41,614 nt of DNA from Nocardia amamiensis NBRC 102102 (GCF_001612745.1 NZ_BDBA01000115.1:1-41614), one strand, 5' to 3'. Counted from the stretch's first letter, positions 1 to 8,575 are shown. The notes: a model not told the origin generated them from the sequence alone. Numbers and translations: made by a program.

Positions 1-168
1 CCGTTGTTCTTACAGTCCCTCGGATTCACCGAAGTGTCTGAGCCTCCCAGCGTGGAAGTTCGCGCACGTCACAGCCGGTACCGGGCTGACTGTGGCGGTC
101 GCCGCCGCACAGAACTCGCGGGCTCGGCAGTAGGACAGTCGAGCGAGACCGATGGATGCTGTAGGTGA
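1..168 (+). CDS. 3' end of a truncated reading frame, possibly GNAT-like
   Basis: Frame 1 is open from the window edge to a TGA at 166-168, giving 55 residues without a start. The first part contains LFLQSLGFTEV, which resembles the C-terminal strand of GNAT acetyltransferases (a 'LGF' ending is common there). The later arginine-rich part looks less protein-like, so the real gene may end earlier through an error or may not exist. The stop overlaps the start of the next gene by 4 bases if the GTG at 165 is used. This is a weak call. Confidence 0.25.
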   Translation, partial: PLFLQSLGFTEVSEPPSVEVRARHSRYRADCGGRRRTELAGSAVGQSSETDGCCR

Positions 169-590
169 GCGATAATACGCCCATGGCTATTTCGCTGGAC
201 CAGGCCGACTCGGTGATCTCGGCCGCTTGTCAGGCAGCAGCCGAGCTGGGGGAGACCGTCTCGCTGGCGGTCGTGGAGGCCAGCGGCGATCTGGTGGCCT
301 TCGCGCGTATGGACGGTGCACCCCGGTACTCGATCGAAATTGCAAAACGCAAGGCAGACGCGGCCATTGCGCTGGGATTCGACACCGTGCACCTGACCAC
401 TGCCACATCGCAGGGACAGCCGTTGATCGGCGGACCGCAACAATCGGGTACACACTCATTGGTGCCCAACGGCGGTGGCGTGATCATCCGGGTCGGCGGC
501 ACGGTTATCGCCGCGCTGGGCGTATCCGGTGCCGACTCCTCGATCGCTGACCACAAGATCGGCACAGCTGCCGTGGCCCGATTGGACTGA
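165..590 (+). CDS. GlcG/HbpS-family (DUF336) heme-binding-like protein
   Basis: The 141-residue protein resembles the small GlcG/HbpS family: N-terminal SLDQADSVISAACQAAAELG, then VSLAVVEASGDLVAFARMDGA, a central IEIAKRKADAAIALG helix, and a C-terminal glycine-rich VIAALGVSGADSS strand. Known members bind heme or accompany glycolate and other oxidation pathways, often as octamers; the ligand here is unknown. The GTG at 165 gives MSDNTPMAISLDQ, but the ATG at 183 (MAISLDQ) fits the usual family N-terminus equally well, and neither has a strong ribosome site. A 51-base piece of its 3' part (495-545) recurs almost unchanged at 8507-8557. Confidence 0.8.
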   Translation: MSDNTPMAISLDQADSVISAACQAAAELGETVSLAVVEASGDLVAFARMDGAPRYSIEIAKRKADAAIALGFDTVHLTTATSQGQPLIGGPQQSGTHSLVPNGGGVIIRVGGTVIAALGVSGADSSIADHKIGTAAVARLD

Positions 591-1032
591 CAGTTCACTG
601 ATAGACCGTCGAGGGGCGATGCTGCCGAGATCGCCGACTGGTGCGGTCGGAGCCGAGTTGAACCGTCGACTTCGGACCGGCTTCGGTTTCAGACCATCGC
701 AGGACGGCGTCGCGGTTGCGGCCGGAATCCGGTGTGGGCTGGCGTGGGCGGTGTCGGGTCGGGCGGTTGTGTCATCGCGGAGTGGATCCCCCTCCGCTGT
801 CCCGGTGTGATGTTGGGCTATACCGGAAGACGACGAGATGGCGGGTACGGATTTCGCTGTTGGGTCGGTGATGACGGACTGCAGGGTTGGCGCAGTGTTG
901 TGCGGCCAGGTTTTTTGACAGCCGTGAGCTGGTGGTTCGTTGGGCGGCTGAAGGGGGTGGTGGAAACAAGACTGTTTGTTCACCGCATATCTCGGCATCC
1001 TGGCACGGTCGACCGAGATGGGAGAACCGCCG
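591..1032 (+). other. Gene-poor spacer before the carotenoid oxygenase
   Basis: No convincing gene in 440 bases. The stretch from about 680 to 960 is G/T-rich on this strand. It has open frames on both strands, but their translations are of low complexity and show no family motif. A GGGAG at about 1020-1024 serves as ribosome site for the ATG at 1033. A promoter for the downstream gene is expected here, but I cannot place one. Confidence 0.4.
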
Positions 1033-2394
1033 ATGACGACTGCACCGGACGCCGATACACCGCTGCATCTGGCCGGGAACAACGCACCGGTCACTGAGGA
1101 AGTGACTGTGGAACCGACCTGGATGGCCGGGCAGATCCCTTCCGAGTTGGAGGGCATCTTCGTGCGCAACGGCCCCAACCCGCGCACCGGGTGGTCACCG
1201 CACTACTTCGCTGGCGACGGCATGGTCCACGCGGTAGCCCTGTCCGGCGGGAGCGCCCGCTGGTACCGCAACCGCTACGTGCGGACCCCGCTGTACGCCA
1301 ATCCCGGCCGATCCCGCGCCGACCTCGCCTTCGACCCCGCCACCGCGACGATCGACTACCGGGTCACCACCGCCAACACCCACCTACTCGCCCACGCCGG
1401 GCGACTGCTGGCCCTGGAAGAGGGCGGCTTCCCCTACCAGCTCACCCCCGACCTGAACACCCTGGGACCGTACATTTTCGGCGGCGCGCTGGCCACCCCG
1501 ATGACCGCGCACCCCAAAGTCTGCCCCGTGACAGGGGAACTGCTGTTCTTCGGCACCCAGCTACGACCGCCGTACCTGACGTACTACCGGGCCTCCCCGG
1601 CGGGGGAGATTCTCCAGGCCCAGGTGGTCGAGACCCCGCGCGCGACGATGATGCACGACTTCGCAATCACCGAACACCATGTGGTGTTCATGGATCTGCC
1701 GGTGGTGTTCGACCTGGCTGCACCGGGCGGGCCGGGGTGGCGGTGGTCTGATGCGCATCAGGCCCGCTTCGGAGTGATGGCGCGCACCGGCGGCGCGGTC
1801 CGCTGGTTCGAGGTCGCGCCCTGCTACGTCTGGCACACCCTCAATGCTTTCGAAACCAACAGCATCGTCACTCTCACCGGAACCCGGGTTTCAAGCCTGT
1901 GGCGCGGCGGCAGCGACGACATCAGCGGCGGGCAGCCCCGCTTACACCGGTGGAGGCTGAACCTGACCCACGGCACGGTCACCGAGGAGCAGATCGACGA
2001 CGAAGCCGTGGAATACCCCCGAGTGGCCGACACCGTGATCGGACACGCGCACCACTTCGGATACGTGACCAGTTTCTCCCTCGATGCCCACCCGTCGAAT
2101 TCCCGCATCCACCGCTACGACTTCACCCACAGCGTCACCCGCCACACCCACCAACTACCCGACGGCCACACCTGCGGCGAAGCCGTCTTCGTCCCCCGCC
2201 ATTCCACCACCAGTGAGAACGACGGATATCTGCTCACCTTCGCCCATGACCGCGCCCGCGGGACCGGCTACCTACTGATCCTCGACGCCACCGACGTCAC
2301 CGCCGCGCCGATCGCCGAAGTCCACCTGCCCGCGCGAATCCCCAACGGCTTCCACGGCACCTGGATACCCACACCCGAGACACCCCCGAAATAG
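1033..2394 (+). CDS. Carotenoid cleavage dioxygenase family (RPE65-like) oxygenase
   Basis: A 453-residue protein of the RPE65/carotenoid cleavage dioxygenase family: non-heme iron enzymes that split alkene double bonds in carotenoids or stilbenoids with O2. The start at ATG 1033 (MTTAPDADTP) follows GGGAG by 8 bases; an in-frame extension upstream is less likely. Family signatures are in order: IFVRNGPNPR near the N-terminus, FAGDGMVHAV (H66), then the four probable iron-ligand histidines H160 (AHPKVCP), H208 (MMHDF), H268 (WHTLNAFE) and H441 (NGFHGTW). The length is typical. The substrate cannot be told from sequence, and no carotenoid biosynthesis gene is nearby. It stands alone, and the gene beyond a 157-base gap is convergent. 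Confidence 0.93.
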   Translation: MTTAPDADTPLHLAGNNAPVTEEVTVEPTWMAGQIPSELEGIFVRNGPNPRTGWSPHYFAGDGMVHAVALSGGSARWYRNRYVRTPLYANPGRSRADLAFDPATATIDYRVTTANTHLLAHAGRLLALEEGGFPYQLTPDLNTLGPYIFGGALATPMTAHPKVCPVTGELLFFGTQLRPPYLTYYRASPAGEILQAQVVETPRATMMHDFAITEHHVVFMDLPVVFDLAAPGGPGWRWSDAHQARFGVMARTGGAVRWFEVAPCYVWHTLNAFETNSIVTLTGTRVSSLWRGGSDDISGGQPRLHRWRLNLTHGTVTEEQIDDEAVEYPRVADTVIGHAHHFGYVTSFSLDAHPSNSRIHRYDFTHSVTRHTHQLPDGHTCGEAVFVPRHSTTSENDGYLLTFAHDRARGTGYLLILDATDVTAAPIAEVHLPARIPNGFHGTWIPTPETPPK

Positions 2395-2479
2395 GCGAGT
2401 TCCCGCATGACCCACCGCCGGCTACTCGATCGGGCAGAGCAGGCCACTGGACCGTGCCGTGGTCTCCAGCTTTCGGGGT

Positions 2480-2551
2480 TCGCGATTGCGCGGAGAGGAC
2501 CGAGAACTCGAGCAGGCCAACGAGATCCTGAAGCTCGCCGCCAGTTTTTCG
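2480..2551 (+). pseudogene. Relic of an IS3-family transposase OrfA
   Basis: Between the oxygenase and the response regulator, one frame reads SRLRGEDRELEQANEILKLAASF. This closely matches the C-terminal leucine-zipper segment of IS3-family OrfA (typically LRRE-RELRRANEILK-ASAFF). Only about 24 codons survive, ending against the stop codon of the response regulator. No OrfB, inverted repeats or target duplication are visible. Chance similarity is possible but the match is specific. Confidence 0.5.
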
Positions 2552-3229
2552 TCAATGACCGATGCTGTTGTCGCCTGCTTCGACCAGGCCGCTCTCGTAG
2601 GCGAAGACGACGATCTGGGCGCGGTCGCGCAGGCCGAGTTTCGTGAGGATGCTCGATACGTGGGACTTGACGGTTGCGGCTCCGATGAACAGTTGCGCGG
2701 CGATCTCGGCGTTGCTGGCTCCGCGCGCGACGGCGACCATGACGTCGCGTTCCCGGTCGCTGAGCCGTTGCAGGCGGCCTGCGACGGCGGTGTCGACGGT
2801 GAGACGACGTGCGAACCGGCCGATCAAGCGGCGCGTGATCGAGGGTGCCAGCAACGCCCCACCGTCTGCCACTGTTCGCACAGCCGCGGCCAGTTGGTCG
2901 GCGGGCATGTCTTTGAGCACGAAGGCGCTGGCACCGGCCCGCAACGCCCGATAAACGTATTCGTCCGGGTCGAATGTGGTCAGGATCAGCACCCGGACGT
3001 CCCAATCCGCCTCCGCCATGATTGTGGCGGTCGCCTCGAGTCCGTCCATTTCGGGCATGCGGATGTCCATCAAGATCACGTCCGGACGATGCCGGCGCGC
3101 CGCCTCGATCGCCTCGAGTCCGGTCCCGGCCTCGGCCACCACCTCGATGTCGGGATGGATCCGCAGCACCATCGTGAAGCCGGTGCGGACCAATGCCTGA
3201 TCGTCGACGACGATGACGCGGACACTCAT
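2552..3229 (-). CDS. NarL/LuxR-family two-component response regulator
   Basis: A 225-residue response regulator. The receiver domain (about 1-120) has the acid pair D9/D10, phosphoacceptor D55 in VILMDIRMPEMDG, T/S in LILTTFD and K in FVLKDMP. A LuxR-type HTH follows at about 155-215 (LSDRERDVMVAVARGASNAEIAAQL...VKSHVSSILTKLGLRDR). The start chosen is the ATG giving MSVRVIVVDD; the longer open frame runs into the kinase gene and has no family match. It lies 28 bases after the kinase, same strand, so the two are almost certainly co-transcribed. The divergent MMPL gene is a natural target. Confidence 0.95.
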   Translation of the reverse strand: MSVRVIVVDDQALVRTGFTMVLRIHPDIEVVAEAGTGLEAIEAARRHRPDVILMDIRMPEMDGLEATATIMAEADWDVRVLILTTFDPDEYVYRALRAGASAFVLKDMPADQLAAAVRTVADGGALLAPSITRRLIGRFARRLTVDTAVAGRLQRLSDRERDVMVAVARGASNAEIAAQLFIGAATVKSHVSSILTKLGLRDRAQIVVFAYESGLVEAGDNSIGH

Positions 3230-3257
3230 GCCGGGATATGTCCCTGCGCGAAGGGGC

Positions 3258-4475
3258 TCACGGCTGCGGCTCTCCTGTGGGTAGTTTGGCGAGCACCCGG
3301 AAACCCCCGCCGGGTCGCGGCCCCGCCTCGAGGCTGCCACCCAACAGTAGGGCCCGTTCGCGCATACCGATGATGCCGTGACCGGCCGGGCGCTTGTCGG
3401 TACTCGGCCCCGGTCGTGTCGCGCGGCCATCATCGAGCACTTCTATCGTGATGCCCTGTCCACACGGCGTGCCGCGCAGGTGCACTTCGGTCCGGGTCCG
3501 CGGGCCGCTGTGCTTGAGCACGTTGGTCAGCGCCTCCTGCACGATGCGATAGGCCGACAGTTCCACGCGAGCCGCCAGGGGGCTTCGAACGTTGTCGGTC
3601 GTCACCGAGATATCGAGGCCCGCTCGGCGCACCTCCTCGACGAGGCCGGGCAGGTCGGAAAGCCGGGGTTGCGGACCGAGCCCGTCATGGTCGAGGTCCG
3701 GCCGCAGCACTCCCAGCAGATGGCGCAGTTCGTCCAGCGCCTGCCGCCCGGCGTCCTCGACCGCGGCCATCGCCTGGTGGGCCGCCTCGGGGTCGTGGGC
3801 AGCCACGACCTTCGCAGCCCCCGCCTGCACCGTCATCATGCTCACTCGGTGGGCGACCACATCATGGAGTTCGCGGGCGATGCGGGTACGTTCCTCGGTG
3901 CGGATCCGGCGTTCCTCGTCGGCTTGTTCCCGGCGCAGCACCTCGGCGCGTTCGGCGCGCAGACGCAACCGGCGGCCGACGTACCACGCCAGTTCCATGG
4001 CGACGACACCGGCGATGATCTCCGCCCAGGCGGCGTGCGCGAGCAGGCCATCGACGGTGACTACGACAAAGCCACCCCCGACACCGGCATAGCCCCATCT
4101 CAGCTCGCCGGAGTAGCGCCCCGCGCTGTACAGCGCGATGATCGCCATGCCGCCGAAGTCGGAATAGTCCGAACTCACCGCCACGACCAGCCAGGACAGC
4201 AGCGTCGCCGCGAGGACCGGCATGGGTGCGCTGCGGCGCCAGTACAGCGCCGCGCACGCCACGGCGGAAACCAGCAGCTCGGCGACCGGTACCGAGCCGA
4301 TCGATCGGAGGGCGATCGCGTCACCGGGCGCGTCCACGAGGTGCACGGCCAGCAGGAACATCGTGACCGCGAGGCTCGCGTCCGAGATGCGTGGCCAGCG
4401 GGTGAACGGGCCCCGGAATCGCTTCGACGCGCCATGCGGCGCAGGCGAGGACCGGAGCGCGGCGCGGTCGTTCAT
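3258..4475 (-). CDS. Sensor histidine kinase (HisKA_3 / NarL-partner type)
   Basis: A 405-residue membrane sensor kinase. Several hydrophobic segments lie in residues 33-165 (about 5 transmembrane spans), with no large extracellular domain. A charged coiled linker (RRLRLRAERAEVLRREQADEERR) leads to the dimerisation/phosphoacceptor helix with H204 in RIARELHDVVAHRVS, as in HisKA_3. The ATPase domain has the N box (EALTNVLKHSG, N318), DDG at 348-350 and GHGIIGMRER at 365-374. It starts at ATG (MNDRAAL). It is 28 bases upstream of the response regulator and divergent from the MMPL exporter over a 270-base spacer. This is the DesK/LiaS-like layout used for envelope or drug stress; the signal is unknown. 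Confidence 0.95.
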   Translation of the reverse strand: MNDRAALRSSPAPHGASKRFRGPFTRWPRISDASLAVTMFLLAVHLVDAPGDAIALRSIGSVPVAELLVSAVACAALYWRRSAPMPVLAATLLSWLVVAVSSDYSDFGGMAIIALYSAGRYSGELRWGYAGVGGGFVVVTVDGLLAHAAWAEIIAGVVAMELAWYVGRRLRLRAERAEVLRREQADEERRIRTEERTRIARELHDVVAHRVSMMTVQAGAAKVVAAHDPEAAHQAMAAVEDAGRQALDELRHLLGVLRPDLDHDGLGPQPRLSDLPGLVEEVRRAGLDISVTTDNVRSPLAARVELSAYRIVQEALTNVLKHSGPRTRTEVHLRGTPCGQGITIEVLDDGRATRPGPSTDKRPAGHGIIGMRERALLLGGSLEAGPRPGGGFRVLAKLPTGEPQP

Positions 4476-4745
4476 CGCTCCGGGACCCGGCGGCCGGTGT
4501 TGCGAGATGAGTCGATGCGCACCAGGCAACGGTAGGCCACACCGGGACGGGCAGTCATCACGCTCCGTGCGGATACCGCCTCCGCCGCTAGGGGGAGGTC
4601 TGCGGCATGGCAACCCGACGCCCCGGGGGGAAGCGAATCCTCTTGCGGCGGGCGACCGCACAGGTGCCTGCCGCCGACGATGGAACCCGTTGTCCACCAA
4701 GTGCCTTCGAAACAATCGGCGGCCATCGCCCAGGAGCCCGTGATC

Positions 4746-6902
4746 ATGAACCGACTGACCCGCCGCATCGGCGACATCAGTGCCCGCCGACCATGGCCGA
4801 CCATCGCTGCCTGGATGGCAGTTGTCGCCATCGTGTTGACCCTGGCCGGGACCGCGGGCGGCCCGTTCATCGACGACTTCGTCGCGCCGGGCAGCCAGAG
4901 CGAGCAGGCGATGGAGCTGCTCGAGGAACGCTTCCCCGAAGCGGCCGACGGCAGTGCCATGGCCGTTTTCGCCGCGCCGCCGGGGGAGCGGCTCGATGGT
5001 CACCGATCCGCCGTCGACGCCGCGGTCGTCCGGATCGCCGACGTGGAGCACGTCGCCGCGGTGACCGACCCGTTCGCCACGGGCACAATCTCTCCCGACG
5101 GGCGGATCGGCTTCGCCGAAATCACCTTCGATCTGCCGTCTACCGATCTGGGGCCGGAAGCGCTGGACGCACTTTTCGGGGCGATGGCGCCGGCGCGGGA
5201 CGCCGGTGTCACGGCGGAACTCGGTGGCGACGCGGCGTTCATCAACTCCGAGACCGAGACCTCGGGTGCGGAGGCCGCCGGTGTGCTGGCCGCACTGATC
5301 GTGCTGGTTGTCGCGTTCGGCACCATCGTGGCCGCACTACTTCCGATAGCGCTGGCCCTGATCACGGTTGCCACCGGAGTCGGTGGCATCGTGGTACTGG
5401 CCGGCGCCCTGGACATCTCCTCGGCGGCACCGACGATCGGCGCGATGATCGGCCTGGGTGTCGGCATCGACTATGCCCTGTTCATCGTGGCCCGCTACCG
5501 CGAGAACCGCGCCGCAGGCCAGGACAACACGGCAGCGCTGTCCAACGCGATGGGAACCGCGGGTTCCGCCGTGCTGTTCGCGGGTGGCACCGTCGTCGTG
5601 GCCATGACGGCCCTCGTGCTGACCGGTGTCGGATTCCTGACCTCGGTCGGTCTCAGCACCTCGCTTGTGGTGCTGCTTGCCGTCACAACCGCGCTCACGT
5701 TGCTGCCCGCGCTGCTGTCACTGCTCGGCGACCGCATCGACGCCGGGCGCCTGCTCCGCCGCGCTCGCCCTGCCGAGCAGCCGACGGGCACGGCGTGGTG
5801 GCGGTTCGCCCACCGGATCGCCGGGCGGCCGTGGCCGTATCTGGTCGTCGCCGCGGTGGTGCTGCTGGCATTGGCCGCCCCGGCTTTCAGCATGCGCACG
5901 GGCTTCCCGGACGCCGGTGACGACTCGGCGAACACCACCCACCGCCGCGCCTACGACCTCCTGGCGGACGGTTTCGGGCCGGGCTTCAACGGGCCCCTGA
6001 TGCTTGTCGCCGATCTGCGCAGCCCGGGAGTCGATGCAGCGCATATCCCGGCACTGGCCGAGCGCATTGCCGCCGACGACGGGATCGTAGCCGTGGGCGT
6101 GCCCCGGACCTCGCCGGCCGGTGACACGGTCGTGCTTTCGGCAATACCCGGCACCGGTCCCGCGGACGCGGCGACGGCCGAAACCCTGCGGCGCGTCCGC
6201 GACCTTCTGCCGGACAACGTCGCCGTATCGGGCCTGACGGCCATGACCGACGATCTGACCGAACGGCTGGACGAAGCCCTGCCGGTCTTCGTCGCCGCGA
6301 TCCTGGCCGCGTCGTTTCTGCTGCTGATGGTCGTGTTCCGCTCCCTCGCTATACCGCTGAAGGCGGCGGTGATGAACCTGCTGTCGATCGGCGGGGCCTA
6401 CGGCATCGTGGTCGCGGTGTTCCAGTGGGGCTGGTTCGCCGCTGTATTCGGTCTGGAGCGGACCTACCCGATCCCCTCACCGATGCCGACGATGTTCTTC
6501 GCCATTCTCTTCGGCCTGTCCATGGACTACGAGGTGTTCCTGCTCTCGCGTATCCGCGAGGAATTCGACGCCACCGGCGACAATGCCGAGGCCGTCGCAC
6601 GCGGGTTGGCGGGTACGGGCCGCGTGATCACCTCCGCCGCACTGATCATGACCGCGGTGTTCCTCGGCTTCGTCGCGAGCCCATCGCCGCTGGTGAAGAT
6701 GATGGGTCTGGGGCTGGCCGCCGCGATCGTGCTGGACGCGACGATCGTCCGGATGGTGCTGGTACCCGCCACCATGGCATTGCTGGGCCGGGCCAACTGG
6801 TGGATGCCCCGCTGGCTCGGCTCGTTCCTACCGCGGGCGCGCAAGCACGATATAGAGCCGCTGACCGCGACTGCGCCGATGCCAGCCACCGAGCGTGGGT
6901 GA
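4746..6902 (+). CDS. MMPL-family (RND superfamily) membrane transporter
   Basis: A 718-residue protein with about 11-12 transmembrane segments in the duplicated RND/MMPL plan: TM1 near the N-terminus (WMAVVAIVLTLAGTAGG), an extracytoplasmic domain, then GLGVGIDYALFIVARYRE. The second half repeats this with GLSMDYEVFLLSRIREEF. The GxxxDY motifs carry the proton-relay aspartates of MMPL proteins. The ATG at 4746 follows AGGAG by 9 bases; an in-frame ATG at 4680 lacks a ribosome site. Mycolic-acid bacteria use such proteins to export lipids, siderophores or drugs. The length matches the shorter MMPL/YdfJ exporters rather than MmpL3-sized lipid flippases. It is probably controlled by the divergent two-component pair. 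Confidence 0.93.
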   Translation: MNRLTRRIGDISARRPWPTIAAWMAVVAIVLTLAGTAGGPFIDDFVAPGSQSEQAMELLEERFPEAADGSAMAVFAAPPGERLDGHRSAVDAAVVRIADVEHVAAVTDPFATGTISPDGRIGFAEITFDLPSTDLGPEALDALFGAMAPARDAGVTAELGGDAAFINSETETSGAEAAGVLAALIVLVVAFGTIVAALLPIALALITVATGVGGIVVLAGALDISSAAPTIGAMIGLGVGIDYALFIVARYRENRAAGQDNTAALSNAMGTAGSAVLFAGGTVVVAMTALVLTGVGFLTSVGLSTSLVVLLAVTTALTLLPALLSLLGDRIDAGRLLRRARPAEQPTGTAWWRFAHRIAGRPWPYLVVAAVVLLALAAPAFSMRTGFPDAGDDSANTTHRRAYDLLADGFGPGFNGPLMLVADLRSPGVDAAHIPALAERIAADDGIVAVGVPRTSPAGDTVVLSAIPGTGPADAATAETLRRVRDLLPDNVAVSGLTAMTDDLTERLDEALPVFVAAILAASFLLLMVVFRSLAIPLKAAVMNLLSIGGAYGIVVAVFQWGWFAAVFGLERTYPIPSPMPTMFFAILFGLSMDYEVFLLSRIREEFDATGDNAEAVARGLAGTGRVITSAALIMTAVFLGFVASPSPLVKMMGLGLAAAIVLDATIVRMVLVPATMALLGRANWWMPRWLGSFLPRARKHDIEPLTATAPMPATERG

Positions 6903-6985
6903 TTCTCCAGCCGCGCAGACGCTCTCCCGCGCGATCCGAAGCGCGCGGTCAATCGCTCGACCACCCGACAGAAGGAAGAAAACAC

Positions 6986-7969
6986 ATGAAAGCAATCGTT
7001 CACGACGAATACGGTGCACCGGAGGATGTCCTGGAACTCCGCGACATCGACGCTCCGGCGCCGGAGGACGGCTCGGTACTGGTCCGCGTGCACGCGGCAT
7101 CGGTGAACCCCGCCGACTGGCACTTGATCAGAGGCATTCCCTACATCGCCCGTCTGCAAATGGGGCTTCCGCGCCCGCACGACACGGTGCCCGGCTGCGA
7201 TGTGGCAGGACAGGTGGAAGAGGTCGGTGCGAACGTCACCGGATTCCGGCCCGGAGACGAGGTATTCGGAACCCCGTTCCTGCGCGGCTTCGGTACCTTC
7301 GCCGAATACGTCTGCGTCCCAGAAGATCTCCTGGCACACAAACCGGAGAATCTTTCCTTCGAGCAGGCGGCGGCCGTACCATTGGCCGCGACGACGGCAT
7401 TGCAGGCACTGCGTGATCACGGACGGCTCGGTCCGGGGCAGCACGTGCTGATCGTCGGCGCGGCGGGCGGTGTCGGCACATTCGCCGTGCAACTTGCCAA
7501 GCACTGGGGCGCCGAGGTGACCGGTGTTTGCGGCACGGGAAACGTCGAGCTGGTCCGATCCCTCGGCGCAGACCACGTCATCGACTACACCCGAGTAGAT
7601 TTCACCCGCGGCGGGCAACGCTATGACGTCGTCTTCCAGTTGTCCGGCACTCGCGGCCCGTCGGACTACCTGCGTGTACTCACCCCCGGCGGCACGCTGG
7701 TGCTGGCAGGCGGTGACTCCGACGGCCGCTGGATCGGCGCCGTGGATCGCCTCCTCGCCGCTCGCCTGATATCTCCCTTCGTGAGCCAGCGCTTGACGAG
7801 GTTCACAGTCGCTCCGAACACGGCGGATCTGGTGGTACTCCGGGATGTGATCGAGGCGGGCGAGGTGACCCCGGTCATCGACCGCAGCTACCCCTTGGAC
7901 GAACTGCCCGCTGCCATCCGCTATTTGGAGCAGGGACACGCCCGCGGCAAGATCGTCATTGTGCGGTGA
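6986..7969 (+). CDS. MDR-superfamily NAD(P)H quinone oxidoreductase-like dehydrogenase
   Basis: A 327-residue medium-chain dehydrogenase/reductase without the catalytic-zinc cysteine and histidine pattern, so of the quinone-oxidoreductase/zeta-crystallin type. The N-terminal GroES-like domain (about 1-120) has ASVNPADWHLIRG and VPGCDVAGQVEEVG. The Rossmann domain has LIVGAAGGVGTFAVQLAK (GAAGGVG at 158-164). Such enzymes reduce quinones, enones or aldehydes with NAD(P)H. The ATG follows AAGGAAG by 7 bases, in an 83-base gap after the MMPL gene, so it may belong to the same transcript and serve detoxification. Confidence 0.93.
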   Translation: MKAIVHDEYGAPEDVLELRDIDAPAPEDGSVLVRVHAASVNPADWHLIRGIPYIARLQMGLPRPHDTVPGCDVAGQVEEVGANVTGFRPGDEVFGTPFLRGFGTFAEYVCVPEDLLAHKPENLSFEQAAAVPLAATTALQALRDHGRLGPGQHVLIVGAAGGVGTFAVQLAKHWGAEVTGVCGTGNVELVRSLGADHVIDYTRVDFTRGGQRYDVVFQLSGTRGPSDYLRVLTPGGTLVLAGGDSDGRWIGAVDRLLAARLISPFVSQRLTRFTVAPNTADLVVLRDVIEAGEVTPVIDRSYPLDELPAAIRYLEQGHARGKIVIVR

Positions 7970-8169
7970 ACAGCTCGACTCGTTCGCGGTGACGCGCCTC
8001 GTGACTCGCTGCGGAGGTACCCGGCCACACCGAGGATCGTGGCGATGCAGCCGGATGTCCAGGCCGTCCATGCGGTGGTGCCACCAACCCACGGTGCACG
8101 GAACAAGGCAAATCCAACGGCCAATGCCATCGCCGCGATCGCAGCTGTCGACAGTGGCTTTGAACCCAT
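7921..8169 (-). CDS. Possible small two-span membrane protein
   Basis: An 82-residue frame on the opposite strand overlaps the last 49 bases of the oxidoreductase. It reads MGSKPLSTAAIAAMALAVGFALFRAPWVGG then TAWTAWTSGCIATILGVAGYLRSE: two hydrophobic segments separated by a short loop, followed by a basic tail. This pattern is protein-like, but the tail that overlaps the neighbour is not, so the real protein may be shorter through an unseen error. No family recognised. Confidence 0.4.
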   Translation of the reverse strand: MGSKPLSTAAIAAMALAVGFALFRAPWVGGTTAWTAWTSGCIATILGVAGYLRSESRGASPRTSRAVHRTMTILPRACPCSK

Positions 8170-8398
8170 GTCCTGCGCTGACAGGGTGCCGTTGAGTTGC
8201 TGGTGTTGTTCGCCCGCCGAACTCGAACGGGCATTCGGTCGCGAACGCAGCACCCAACGCGCGAACAGTCGCGAGCTCGATTCTGGCGAGCGCAGGCCGC
8301 AAGCGGCTCAGCGCTCGCCGGAACATCCGGAGTAGCCGCCGGCCGCCGAGGACAAGCGAACATGTGTGCGAGACATGCCCACCGGCGACACACCGCCA

Positions 8399-8504
8399 GG
8401 TGGGGGAATTACGTGACGGCCGGGTGGAGGAAATCGGTGACGGACAGGTGGGGGAATTCCGTGACGGAACTACCCCTCACCTGGGGGAATTACTTGACGG
8501 CTGA
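8399..8504 (+). repeat. Four imperfect direct repeats, likely end of an IS21-like element
   Basis: A roughly 20-base unit, consensus GGGGGAATTNCGTGACGG, occurs four times in about 100 bases, starting near 8402, 8425, 8450 and 8482. The copies differ at a few positions (GGAGGAAATCGGTGACGG in the second; CTTGACGG in the last). IS21-family elements carry several short transposase-binding repeats inside each end, and this array fits that plan. No istA or istB gene lies beside it, so it would be a detached end. The family assignment is from memory of similar arrays; the repeats themselves are plain. Confidence 0.6.
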
Positions 8505-8506
8505 CA

Positions 8507-8557
8507 GGCGGCACGGTTATCGGCGCGCTGGGCGTATCCGGTGCCGCCTACTCGATC
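8507..8557 (+). pseudogene. Fragment of a second glcG-like gene
   Basis: These 51 bases match 495-545 of the GlcG-like gene without gaps, with only a few substitutions, and encode GGTVIGALGVSGAAYSI, a typical GlcG C-terminal segment. It follows directly on the repeat array and stops where a ribosome site for the next small gene begins. It is either a transposed piece of the gene at 165-590 or the remnant of a paralogue; its differences (GAAYSI instead of GADSSI) are amino-acid sensible, which favours a paralogue. Confidence 0.65.
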
Positions 8558-8575
8558 AAAGGGAGGGAGCCCAGG

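Noticed and set aside
456..1187. Long open frame of 243 codons on the minus strand before and inside the carotenoid oxygenase gene
   Set aside because: It overlaps two genes on the other strand, its translation is rich in Ser/Pro/Arg without any motif, and the oxygenase frame has complete family signatures.
2459..3373. 304-codon plus-strand frame opposite the response regulator
   Set aside because: Only the first 30 codons resemble anything (IS3 OrfA relic). The rest mirrors the response regulator and kinase genes.
6527..8326. 599-codon open frame on the minus strand
   Set aside because: It runs opposite the MMPL and MDR oxidoreductase genes, which have clear domains. Its sequence shows only the mirrored composition bias of GC-rich coding DNA.
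8399..8504. CRISPR array
   Set aside because: The repeats are imperfect, the spacing is irregular and shorter than CRISPR spacers, and no cas gene is in the window.
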